Shown piece after piece: positions 1 through 6,051 of a DNA stretch of 12,042 nucleotides. A program made the position numbers and the translations under genes. Within the stretch, counting starts at the first letter, position 1, and every line of letters starts with the position of its first letter. This stretch comes from Lachnospiraceae bacterium (GTDB lineage Bacteria > Bacillota > Clostridia > Lachnospirales > Lachnospiraceae), in assembly GCA_017461685.1 (NCBI GenBank), contig JAFTXF010000102.1, forward strand, positions 1 through 12,042, read 5' to 3'. Under the pieces are notes generated by a model, which saw nothing but the letters and a program-made list of their open reading frames with translations, had not been told where the DNA came from and searched no databases.

Positions 1-106
1 CAGGGTCACTCTCGTTCCATGAAAAACGTAGCGGTGCTAAGCTCAGACTTCGGCTTACACCTCGCTTCGCTAAAAACCGACGCTTTTCAAGGCCCCTGTG
101 CCGAAA
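1..106. repeat. Dispersed structured repeat, copy A (left end cut by window)
   Basis: This stretch aligns base for base, with one short gap near 28 and roughly 75-80% identity, to 11923-12029 at the other end of the window, in the same orientation. The best-kept blocks are CTAAGCTCAGACT (38-50), GCTTCGCTAA (64-73) and CGCTTTTCAAGGCCCCT (81-97). It can fold: CAGGG (1-5) pairs with CCCTG (94-98), TGAAAA (20-25) with TTTTCA (84-89), and CGGT (32-35) with ACCG (76-79). In this copy TAAGC (39-43) can also pair with GCTTA (53-57). It contains no plausible gene. The outer inverted repeat of copy B is not seen here because the left flank lies outside the window; the right flank (about 100-120) is unrelated to that arm. 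It may be a structured RNA or a non-autonomous mobile repeat. Confidence 0.75.
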
Positions 107-161
107 GAGATGATGCTCCATCCTGCTGCCCTTTGCGTTTCACACTTCCCTACGATATATC

Positions 162-193
162 AAGCGGCGACTGCAAACCTGCAGCCGCCGCTT
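162..193. terminator. Strong stem-loop 3' of melA, possible terminator
   Basis: AAGCGGCG and CGCCGCTT form an 8-bp arm. An A/C mismatch follows, then CTGCA pairs with TGCAG around an AACC loop. The stem is very GC-rich and lies about 48 bases beyond the melA stop, so it may end or protect the melA transcript. Neither strand carries a run of T after the stem (GATATATCG on the minus strand, TCCTATA on the plus strand), so it is not a canonical intrinsic terminator. The rest of 107-240 shows no gene. Confidence 0.45.
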
Positions 194-240
194 TCCTATA
201 CCGATTAATATCTTTCCACGTCCTAATTCGTGAGAAAACA

Positions 241-1563
241 TTATTTGTACATTGCCATATATTCACCATGCGCATCGATTAACTCATCACACATGCTTAC
301 AATATCATCCAGGCTAAGCTGTGCAGCTGTATGTGGGTCTAACATAGCTGCCTGATAAATGTTCTCGCGCTTTTTGGTTCTTGCAGCCTCAATAGTCATA
401 AGCTGAACATTGATATTGGTCATATTCATAGCTGCAAGCTGAACCGGTAATCTGCCCACATGGCAAGGGTGAATACCATCACCGTTTACCAGACAAGGAA
501 CCTCTACACAGGCATCTGCAGGCAGGTTTTCGATACATCCGTTGTTGATTACATTAGCACCGATTTCATAAGCTTTATTCTCTACAATAGCTTCCATGAT
601 GCCGGATGCATACTCGCGGCTTCTGGTGTGAGTAATATTGCCGCCATCCAGAATATTATCGCGTTCCTGCTCCCAACGCTCGATCTGACTTACACATCTT
701 CTTGGGTATTCGTCTAACGGAATATTGTACTTCTCGATTAATTCAGGATAATTCGGCTTGATAAAGAACGGGTTATATTCTGCATTATGTTCACTGGACT
801 CAGTACAGTAATAGCCCAGTCTTCTGATATATTCGTAACGAACCATATCATCATGCTTCTCAGTTGCATTTTTCTCAGCAGCTCTTTTACGAATTTCAGG
901 ATATAAGTCATTACCGTCCTTATCCTGAAGCTTTAACAGCCAGCCCATATGATTAATACCTGCAATCAGTTCTCTGCGGCCTTCCATCTTGTCTGTCATA
1001 TCAAGGCCTTCCAATAAAACCTTAGAACAAACCTGAACGCTGTGGCACAGACCGATTGTCTTGATAGAGGTGTAACGCTGAATATAACCTGTCAGCATAC
1101 CCATAGGATTAGTATAATTCAAAAGCCAGGCATCCGGACAAACCTCTTCCATATCTCTTGCAAAAGCTTCTACTACCGGAATGGTACGCAAAGCACGCAT
1201 GATACCGCCGATTCCTAATGTATCAGCAATGGTCTGTCTGAGGCCGTATTTTTTAGGTATCTCAAAATCAATAATAGTACATGGGTCATAACCGCCCACC
1301 TGAATAGCATTGACAACAAAATTCGCGCCTCTTAAGGCTTCTTTTCTGTTTTCTTCACCAAGATATGTTTTGATAACTGCTTTGCCATTATTTACATTTC
1401 TGTTCATGGCTTCCAGAATAACTCTGGATTCTTCCAATCTCTTTGCATCAATATCGTAAAGTGCCATTTCACTTTCGCAAAGTGCCGGTGTACACATACA
1501 ATCGCCTAATACATTTCTGGCAAATACAGTACTGCCTGCACCCATAAAGGTAATTTTGATCAT
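241..1563 (-). CDS. melA: GH4 family alpha-galactosidase (MelA-like)
   Basis: A 440-residue NAD- and Mn-dependent glycosidase of family GH4. It is expected to hydrolyse alpha-galactosides such as melibiose in the cytoplasm, by the redox-elimination mechanism of the family. Visible motifs are the N-terminal Rossmann GAGST (about 8-12), an acidic DID after the second strand (37-39), NYTNPMG (149-155), LCHSV with the metal-binding Cys173, and GINHM with His205. The segments TESSEHNAEY and LDEYPRRC also match what I recall of E. coli MelA, and the length fits the family (about 430-450). The start ATG at 1563 follows GGGAGGTC by a good spacing. It is transcribed away from an AraC-type regulator, with a promoter and phased direct repeats between them. 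No sugar transporter lies beside it in the window. The CHSV motif favours alpha-galactosidase over alpha-glucosidase; exact substrate is inferred. Confidence 0.93.
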   Translation of the reverse strand: MIKITFMGAGSTVFARNVLGDCMCTPALCESEMALYDIDAKRLEESRVILEAMNRNVNNGKAVIKTYLGEENRKEALRGANFVVNAIQVGGYDPCTIIDFEIPKKYGLRQTIADTLGIGGIMRALRTIPVVEAFARDMEEVCPDAWLLNYTNPMGMLTGYIQRYTSIKTIGLCHSVQVCSKVLLEGLDMTDKMEGRRELIAGINHMGWLLKLQDKDGNDLYPEIRKRAAEKNATEKHDDMVRYEYIRRLGYYCTESSEHNAEYNPFFIKPNYPELIEKYNIPLDEYPRRCVSQIERWEQERDNILDGGNITHTRSREYASGIMEAIVENKAYEIGANVINNGCIENLPADACVEVPCLVNGDGIHPCHVGRLPVQLAAMNMTNINVQLMTIEAARTKKRENIYQAAMLDPHTAAQLSLDDIVSMCDELIDAHGEYMAMYK

Positions 1564-1598
1564 AATGATTGACCTCCCTGTGTTTTTGTAGTACCATC

Positions 1599-1627
1599 AT
1601 TATATATGCAGATTTGATTTGAAAACA
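1599..1627 (-). promoter_or_regulatory. melA promoter
   Basis: On the minus strand there is a perfect TATAAT (1604-1599) and, 17 bases upstream, a poor -35 of TGTTTT (1627-1622). Transcription would start near 1592, leaving a leader of about 28 nt that carries the GGGAGGTC ribosome binding site. A good -10 with a poor -35 is typical of activator-dependent promoters, and the phased repeat at 1635-1665 sits immediately upstream. Confidence 0.65.
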
Positions 1628-1634
1628 TACATTT

Positions 1635-1665
1635 TTGTTTCATATGCATGGACTATTGTTTCATA
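1635..1665. promoter_or_regulatory. Phased direct repeat, probable AraC operator
   Basis: TTGTTTCATA occurs at 1635-1644 and again at 1656-1665, a start-to-start distance of 21 bp, about two helical turns. The match continues partly beyond the ten bases (then YRCA). AraC-family activators usually bind two same-face direct half-sites next to the -35 box. This pair lies 8 bp upstream of the melA -35, so it is the likely target of the adjacent regulator. The binding itself is inference. Confidence 0.55.
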
Positions 1666-1672
1666 CACAACA

Positions 1673-1705
1673 TTTCGGAACTAATCAGGCGTTTGCGAAA
1701 CTAAT
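1673..1705. repeat. Second pair of short repeats upstream of the AraC gene
   Basis: TTTCGGAACTAAT (1673-1685) and TTGCGAAACTAAT (1693-1705) are near-identical direct repeats about 20 bp apart. The second contains GTTTGCGAAAC (1691-1701), a dyad-like sequence. They end 6 bp before the ribosome binding site of the AraC gene, where a bound protein would block or time its expression. They could be a second, autoregulatory site, but this rests on position alone. Confidence 0.35.
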
Positions 1706-1721
1706 TACATGGAGGTTTGTT

Positions 1722-2513
1722 ATGGCTCTTTACAGCAAGGATACCATTCAGCTTATCAATTACGGACACAAGGATTGCTCCGATATGCATTCCTTTGGCC
1801 CCATTGCAAGGCCGATTTATATTATTCACTATGTCATAAAAGGGGCAGGTTTCCTGGAGTGTGACCGTAAACGCCACTATATCAAGACCGGTGAAAGTTT
1901 TTTAATTTGTCCTTACGTGACTGCTTACTATTATCCTGACCCGGAGGACCCTTGGGAATATACCTGGGTGGATTTCAGAGGCCAGGAGGTGTCCAAATAT
2001 CTGGAAGCCGGCAGTATGAATAGAGAGCACCCTATCTGTCCGGCTATTTCTCAGGACAAAATTATGCCCCTCTTCGAACGTTTAAGGCAGTTAAATATTT
2101 ACCGCACCAATCAAAAAGAAGCCTGCGGTATCCTCCTGACACTGTTAGGACTTTACGCAGACTTCTATCCTGCAACTGAAAATAAAAAGCATACCGAGAC
2201 AGACCCCAGACTGTCCACTGCGCTCATGCTGATACAGGCCAATTATCATCAGTCTTATTTCAATGTGGAAATGCTTTGTGACATGATTCCTTGTAACCGG
2301 GTCACCTTGTACCGGTTGTTTCACAATACGCTGAACCAGTCACCGGGGCAGTACCTGAATGAATACCGCATCCGTCAGGCCTGCAAAATGCTAAAGCGCG
2401 GTATTCTGGTGAAAACCACTGCATTTTCCTGCGGCTTCAGCGACCAGTTTTATTTTTCCAGGATGTTTAAGCAGCAGATAGGAGTGGCGCCTTCGGAGTA
2501 TGGCAAAATGTGA
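1722..2513 (+). CDS. AraC-family transcriptional regulator, probable melA activator
   Basis: A 263-residue cytoplasmic regulator of the AraC/XylS type. Residues about 20-110 look like an AraC cupin ligand-binding domain (for example IIHYVIKGAGFLE, GESFLICPYV, WEYTWVDFRG). Residues about 165-263 are the double helix-turn-helix DNA-binding domain, ending in the family signature ACKML...CGFSDQFYFSRMFKQQIGVAPSEY. The reading frame is open further upstream, but ATG 1722 is chosen because GGAGG (1711-1715) precedes it by 6 bases and because the upstream part overlaps the putative operators. It diverges from melA, and its fold and length resemble raffinose/melibiose regulators of the MsmR or RafR kind, so it probably activates melA in response to an alpha-galactoside. 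The ligand is inferred from the neighbour only. Confidence 0.9.
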   Translation: MALYSKDTIQLINYGHKDCSDMHSFGPIARPIYIIHYVIKGAGFLECDRKRHYIKTGESFLICPYVTAYYYPDPEDPWEYTWVDFRGQEVSKYLEAGSMNREHPICPAISQDKIMPLFERLRQLNIYRTNQKEACGILLTLLGLYADFYPATENKKHTETDPRLSTALMLIQANYHQSYFNVEMLCDMIPCNRVTLYRLFHNTLNQSPGQYLNEYRIRQACKMLKRGILVKTTAFSCGFSDQFYFSRMFKQQIGVAPSEYGKM

Positions 2514-2573
2514 AAGCATTTCTTTTGTAACTATATTTCCTCCGTCAAACTTTAAAATTTCACCTTCATACAT
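2391..2573 (-). pseudogene. Short ORF with strong RBS running antisense into the AraC 3' end; likely truncated gene remnant
   Basis: ATG 2573 lies 8 bases after AAAGGAGGG (minus strand), one of the better ribosome binding sites in the window. The first 20 or so codons (MYEGEILKFDGGNIVTKEML and a little more) lie in intergenic DNA. The remaining 40 codons are the complement of the AraC coding region and look like chance sequence, rich in Arg, Lys and His, ending at TAG 2391. The simplest reading is a 5' gene remnant whose body has been lost and replaced by the araC end. A real 60-residue protein cannot be excluded. I do not recognise a family. Confidence 0.3.
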
Positions 2574-2599
2574 TAGCAACGCCCTCCTTTCTTTCATCT

Positions 2600-2616
2600 G
2601 GAGGGTCAGCCCCTCC
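2600..2616. other. Small GC-rich stem-loop in leader of the short ORF
   Basis: GGAGGG (2600-2605) and CCCTCC (2611-2616) pair perfectly around a five-base loop. On the minus strand the stem lies about 27 bases upstream of the short ORF start. Its CCCTCC arm is complementary to the ORF's own GGAGGG ribosome binding site (2587-2582), so it could affect translation. It has no T tract and is not a terminator. Confidence 0.35.
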
Positions 2617-2658
2617 GAATAGAGGGTAAGCCGCCTTAATGCACGATATTTATCTATT

Positions 2659-2705
2659 GTATCATCGCTCCAGAGGGGCCAACCTTTTTATCATAATAAT
2701 GATAC
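2659..2705. repeat. Inverted repeats of GTATCAT / ATGATAC
   Basis: GTATCAT (2659-2665) is inverted as ATGATAC (2699-2705). A second, tighter palindrome, TATCAT-AATA-ATGATA, occupies 2689-2704. On the minus strand a TACAAT -10-like hexamer overlaps the first arm (2661-2656), so the repeats bracket the likely promoter of the short ORF and may be operators. The -35 is poor (TTGGCC at 15-bp spacing). Confidence 0.35.
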
Positions 2706-2787
2706 AAAAACATATTCCATTACCTCGGTTAATATAAATAATTTCCCAGACAAATTAGGCATAAATTCAATCAGAAATTCCCCGTCC

Positions 2788-3477
2788 TCAGTTTCCGTAC
2801 ATATTTTCCCCGGAAATCCCTTCTATGTGCTTCGCATCATCGAAAAGATACATTTTTGGACATGTAAGCTCTCCTATTTTGTCTGAAAGCTGAATAACAG
2901 TAATCGATGTAAACTTGATACAAAATGCCCCACAAAATTGAGGAAACGGAATGTTGAACATATGCGAAAGTGCCGCTGAGGAAGCGCCGCCGTGACTGAA
3001 CATTGCTACCGTTTTGTCGGTATCCTCGCCCGTTACGCGATAGTATTCCCCCTCTCTCTTATATCCAAGTTCCTCAAGCCACGCATCCAATCCCCGTGTT
3101 ACAGTTTCGACAGATTCGATCACCTTACTCCTGCAGTAAGGATCCTTTGCGCGCCAATCAACATCAGACAAACTTTTGCCCTCTGATACATGGATATCAG
3201 CAACAAACCAGGGCTGGCCATTTGCTAAAATAGGCTCGTTATCGATAGGGCCCCATCCTATCTCACGCATAAAATCACAACCAATCACCTCAAGTCCAAG
3301 GCGCTTTGCTGTATGCTCCGCTGTTTGAAATGCTCTACCATTTGATGAAGAAAAGATACGCTCGATTCCGCTATCCTTAAGCCGCTCTGCCGCCGCTTCC
3401 GCTTGCTTATGTCCAAGCTCGGTCAGGCAATCGTTTCTATAGTCCGGATGTCCGTGACGTACAAAATAAATTTTCAT
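2788..3477 (-). CDS. Histidine phosphatase family protein (phosphoglycerate mutase-like)
   Basis: A 229-residue cytoplasmic member of the histidine phosphatase superfamily. The phospho-acceptor motif VRHGH is at 6-10 (His8). It is followed by SSSNGRAFQTAEHTA with Arg48, the acidic residue in MREIGWG (Glu72), and the second catalytic histidine in FSHGG (His162). These are the residues of an active phosphomonoesterase. The sequence does not distinguish a cofactor-type mutase from a phosphatase, and length and motifs fit small-molecule phosphatases better. The start is ATG 3477, because TTGGAGGG lies 7 bases before it; an upstream in-frame TTG overlaps that site. It lies 72 bp downstream of the fol genes on the same strand but has its own -10, so it may or may not belong to that operon. 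Substrate unknown. Confidence 0.88.
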   Translation of the reverse strand: MKIYFVRHGHPDYRNDCLTELGHKQAEAAAERLKDSGIERIFSSSNGRAFQTAEHTAKRLGLEVIGCDFMREIGWGPIDNEPILANGQPWFVADIHVSEGKSLSDVDWRAKDPYCRSKVIESVETVTRGLDAWLEELGYKREGEYYRVTGEDTDKTVAMFSHGGASSAALSHMFNIPFPQFCGAFCIKFTSITVIQLSDKIGELTCPKMYLFDDAKHIEGISGENMYGN

Positions 3478-3500
3478 AATGAAACCCTCCAATTTTTTTA

Positions 3501-3506
3501 ATTATA
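3501..3506 (-). promoter_or_regulatory. -10 box of the histidine phosphatase gene
   Basis: The minus strand carries a perfect TATAAT 23 bases before the start codon, with the GGAGGG ribosome binding site between them. The -35 position 16-18 bases upstream holds only CCCTT-like sequence and does not match the consensus. The promoter call therefore rests on the -10 and its placement. Confidence 0.45.
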
Positions 3507-3519
3507 GTACAAACTCCGC

Positions 3520-3545
3520 AAAAAGGGACTTTATATTAAAGAACC
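3520..3545 (-). terminator. Weak terminator-like hairpin after the fol operon
   Basis: On the minus strand GG-TT-CTTTA-ATA-TAAAG-TC-CC forms a short AU-rich stem with one internal loop and is followed by TTTTT. It starts only a few bases past the HD gene stop, where an operon terminator would be expected. The stem is weak, so read-through into the phosphatase gene is likely. Confidence 0.3.
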
Positions 3546-3549
3546 AAAA

Positions 3550-4032
3550 CTATAATGAAATCTCGTAGTTTTTCCTCTCATCGCTCCAATCGCACTCCCC
3601 TACGGCCCGGCAATTATAGCAGGCTCGGCTTATCTGATCCGCTCTGGCCAGCAATCCGTTCAGGTTCCTTTCATCAATAAGACTTTTATCACTATGGGTA
3701 GCAATCGCACTGACAATTTTCTGAATCTCTTCTGAATCATATCCGCACTCCTGCAAAATTACCGGGGCCAGTCTGGCACTGACAACAGCATGCTTTTCGC
3801 CTGTGTCGTACTGCACATGACGCCCTATATCGTGCAAAAGAGCAGCACCGTAAATCAACTCCTTTGAAAAACGATACTCCTCTTCCATGTTCAAAATGTA
3901 GGCAATGCGCGCCACATCCATGACATGCGCCATGTCGTGCTTACAGAAAATGCGCTCTGTCTCACGTGCGGCATTGGCCTGCATATATTTATTAAAAAGT
4001 GAATGCTTTAAAATCTGATTAACTCTGTCCAT
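3550..4032 (-). CDS. HD-domain metal-dependent phosphohydrolase in the fol operon
   Basis: A 160-residue HD-superfamily protein, small for the family. The metal ligands are visible in order: H32 and H36 in KHDMAHV, the HD pair H67-D68 in ALLHDIGRH, H81, and D132 in LARADQISR. HD proteins hydrolyse phosphate esters of nucleotides and related compounds. The C-terminus has a cysteine cluster, C138-x2-C141-x5-C147, followed by DWSDERKN. This is outside the basic HD fold and may bind metal or be structural. The gene starts 9 bp after the folE stop with only a weak ribosome binding site, so it is probably translated by coupling to folE. The context suggests a role in pterin or folate metabolism, possibly removing phosphate from dihydroneopterin triphosphate, but that is inference. 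Confidence 0.88.
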   Translation of the reverse strand: MDRVNQILKHSLFNKYMQANAARETERIFCKHDMAHVMDVARIAYILNMEEEYRFSKELIYGAALLHDIGRHVQYDTGEKHAVVSARLAPVILQECGYDSEEIQKIVSAIATHSDKSLIDERNLNGLLARADQISRACYNCRAVGECDWSDERKNYEISL

Positions 4033-4041
4033 AAAATCACA

Positions 4042-4596
4042 CTACTTAATCGCCCAGAAAACCTGCTGCTTCAGACTGTCATTATCCACAAACGCACCGC
4101 GGCATGCAGTGGTCACCGTCTTGCTGCCCGGCTTTTTCACGCCCCGCATCGTCATGCACATATGCTCTGCCTCCATGCACACCATAACGCCCTTTGGCTT
4201 TAAAATATCCATAATAGCGTCTGCAATCTGACCGGTTAGCTGTTCCTGAATCTGCGGCCTTTTTGCAAATACTTCCACCGTACGTGCCAGCTTGCTAAGA
4301 CCCACTACCTCACCGTCCGGAATATAAGCAATGTGCGCCTTACCGTAAAAAGGCATCAAATGATGCTCACAAAGGGAATAAAATGTAATGTCCTTTACAA
4401 GCACCATCTCGTTATTGGTGGCAGTAAAAGTCCTTGATAAATGCTCCTCTGCCGTCTCATCTAATCCGCCGCATATCTCCTCATACATACGGGCTACCCG
4501 TGCCGGCGTATCTATAAGTCCCTCTCTATTGATGTCTTCGCCAATGCCCTCTAATAAAAGCTTAATGGCTGCTTCTACTTTTGCTTTATCTACCAT
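4042..4596 (-). CDS. folE: GTP cyclohydrolase I (FolE type I)
   Basis: A 184-residue enzyme that converts GTP to 7,8-dihydroneopterin triphosphate and formate, the first step of folate (and queuosine) pterin synthesis. The zinc-binding motif CEHH is at 76-79 and the third ligand cysteine is C147 in HMCMTMRGV. The segments HLMPFYGKAHIAYIP and GLSKLARTVEVFAKRPQ are classic type I FolE sequence. The length matches the usual compact bacterial form, so it appears complete. ATG 4596 is preceded by GAGGGAG at a 5-base spacing. It lies 20 bp after folC and 9 bp before the HD gene, all on one strand, so the three form one operon. Confidence 0.97.
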   Translation of the reverse strand: MVDKAKVEAAIKLLLEGIGEDINREGLIDTPARVARMYEEICGGLDETAEEHLSRTFTATNNEMVLVKDITFYSLCEHHLMPFYGKAHIAYIPDGEVVGLSKLARTVEVFAKRPQIQEQLTGQIADAIMDILKPKGVMVCMEAEHMCMTMRGVKKPGSKTVTTACRGAFVDNDSLKQQVFWAIK

Positions 4597-4616
4597 GCCT
4601 ACTCCCTCTGTACCTG

Positions 4617-5924
4617 CTAAGGGCGTTTTGCCCCGCTAAACTTTGCATATACCTTCTTTATAGCTCCCAGATAAGACAGGGAACCAAAGCATAAAATTAC
4701 CGTATCCTTATCTGCCAGCAAATGAGATACCTCTACTGCCTCCTCCAGGCTGCTCAGGTTCGTGACCTGCGGATGATATGCTCCGGCAGCTGCAGCCAGT
4801 TCAAAAGCGCTCAGCGCTCTCGGATTATCCGGCGGAGTGATAGTCAGAATATGCTCCGCGTACTTTGCGGTCAAGGATAAAATCCGGTCATATTCCTTGT
4901 CTTTTAAAACGCCCATAATATAAATCAGACGTTTTCCCAAAAAATAAGTCTCTATAGAAGAGGCCAACTGCTTTGCCGCGTCTTCATTGTGGGCGCCGTC
5001 CAGTATAAACAATGGCTTCTTTCCCAAAACCTCCAGCCGGCCCGGCCAACTTGTCTCCTCAAGACCTTTATAAATCGCCTTGTCAGAAATGTCAATACCT
5101 GATTTGCGTAATTGCAATATAATCTCTACTGCCAGCACTGCGTTGGCAATCTGATGTGTGCCTGCCAAATGTATTTTCAGCTTAGACAAGCCTTTATAGG
5201 AAAACTGCTGGGTAGTCAGGCCATACTTCACACCCGTTGCTTGCGCTACATCTGCGATATGTAAAAATGACTCAGAACTAAGCTGCTTCACCTGCTCTAA
5301 AAGCACCTGCATCACCTCGGGCACCTGCTTGCAGCTGATAAACAATGCTCCCCGTTTGGCAATGCCCGCCTTTACACCGGCTATTTCAGACAATGTTTTC
5401 CCCAAAAAGCCCATATGATCCCTGCTGATGGAGGTCCATACACATGCCACAGGTGCAGGAATAACATTGGTGGCATCGGTGGCACCGCCCATGCCCACCT
5501 CCAGCACCACATAATCGCATGCCTTCTCAGCAAAATATAAAAATCCCAGCACAGTCTCTACTTCAAAAGGAGTGGGATGGGGATAGCCTTCTGCCACCAA
5601 CTCCTCACATACATCCTTTACGCGCTCCACATAAGCACACAAATCCTTTTGCGTAATCATTCGGGTACCGATTTGAAAACGCTCCCTGTAATCACTAATG
5701 GTGGGCGACACATACCGTCCCACCTTGAAACCTGCCGCCATCAAAATATGCGCAATATAGGCTGACGTGGAACCCTTTCCGTTGGTTCCGGCAATATGAA
5801 TAAACCTACATCTCTCCTCAGGATGCCCGAGCTTTCCACAAAGTCGGTGCATATTGTCAAGTCCCAGAACAGAACCGTATTGATTTAAAGATTGTATATA
5901 TTCCAGTGTCTCTTTGTAGTTCAT
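4617..5924 (-). CDS. folC: Bifunctional folylpolyglutamate / dihydrofolate synthase
   Basis: A 435-residue Mur-ligase-family enzyme. It adds glutamate to dihydropteroate or tetrahydrofolate with ATP, which makes dihydrofolate and retains folates in the cell. Motifs are GLDNM (21-25), the ATP loop AGTNGKGS (45-52), LEVGMGGATDATN (141-153), the central-domain HMGFLG (170-175), WPGRLE (293-298) and the C-terminal-domain DGAHN (309-313). The length is normal for FolC. ATG 5924 is chosen because GGAGG (5933-5929) precedes it by 4 bases; the in-frame ATG at 5945 has no ribosome binding site. It is the first gene of the folC-folE-HD operon. No folP, folB or folK is present in the window, so either those genes lie elsewhere or folate is partly salvaged. 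Confidence 0.96.
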   Translation of the reverse strand: MNYKETLEYIQSLNQYGSVLGLDNMHRLCGKLGHPEERCRFIHIAGTNGKGSTSAYIAHILMAAGFKVGRYVSPTISDYRERFQIGTRMITQKDLCAYVERVKDVCEELVAEGYPHPTPFEVETVLGFLYFAEKACDYVVLEVGMGGATDATNVIPAPVACVWTSISRDHMGFLGKTLSEIAGVKAGIAKRGALFISCKQVPEVMQVLLEQVKQLSSESFLHIADVAQATGVKYGLTTQQFSYKGLSKLKIHLAGTHQIANAVLAVEIILQLRKSGIDISDKAIYKGLEETSWPGRLEVLGKKPLFILDGAHNEDAAKQLASSIETYFLGKRLIYIMGVLKDKEYDRILSLTAKYAEHILTITPPDNPRALSAFELAAAAGAYHPQVTNLSSLEEAVEVSHLLADKDTVILCFGSLSYLGAIKKVYAKFSGAKRP

Positions 5925-5950
5925 ACTGCCTCCGTCTTTTTCCATGATAT

Positions 5951-5987
5951 ATATAGTGTCTGCGAAGGTCCGAAGCCTGCGCTATAT
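5951..5987 (-). other. Imperfect stem-loop in the folC 5' leader
   Basis: ATATA (5951-5955) pairs with TATAT (5983-5987), and above a six-base bulge GCG-AGG pairs with CCT-CGC around one mismatch and a TCCGAAG loop. With a start site near 5990 it would occupy the 5' end of a leader of about 66 nt. It is too small to be a known folate riboswitch. It may only stabilise the mRNA. Confidence 0.3.
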
Positions 5988-5996
5988 TTTCATACA

Positions 5997-6025
5997 AGTA
6001 TAGCACAAAGCAAATCCCCGCTCAA
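5997..6025 (-). promoter_or_regulatory. Promoter of the folC-folE-HD operon
   Basis: Minus strand: TTGAGC (6025-6020), a 17-base spacer, then TATACT (6002-5997), with a TG one base before the -10 (TGCTATACT), which makes an extended -10. This is a good vegetative sigma-A promoter. It lies between the end of the upstream AraC gene and folC, so the operon has its own start. Confidence 0.75.
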
Positions 6026-6051
6026 GTAAAATGTGCGCATATCGGCAAATC

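Noticed and set aside
19..282. 87-codon plus-strand ORF
   Set aside because: It lies over the structured repeat and the 3' end of melA, has no ribosome binding site and no protein-like composition.
2514..2705. Confident type I toxin-antitoxin locus
   Set aside because: The leader architecture is suggestive, but the encoded peptide is charged and polar, without a transmembrane helix, and no antisense promoter could be supported.
5946..5996. Tetrahydrofolate riboswitch in the folC leader
   Set aside because: The predicted leader is about 66 nt with one imperfect hairpin and none of the conserved THF aptamer sequence blocks.
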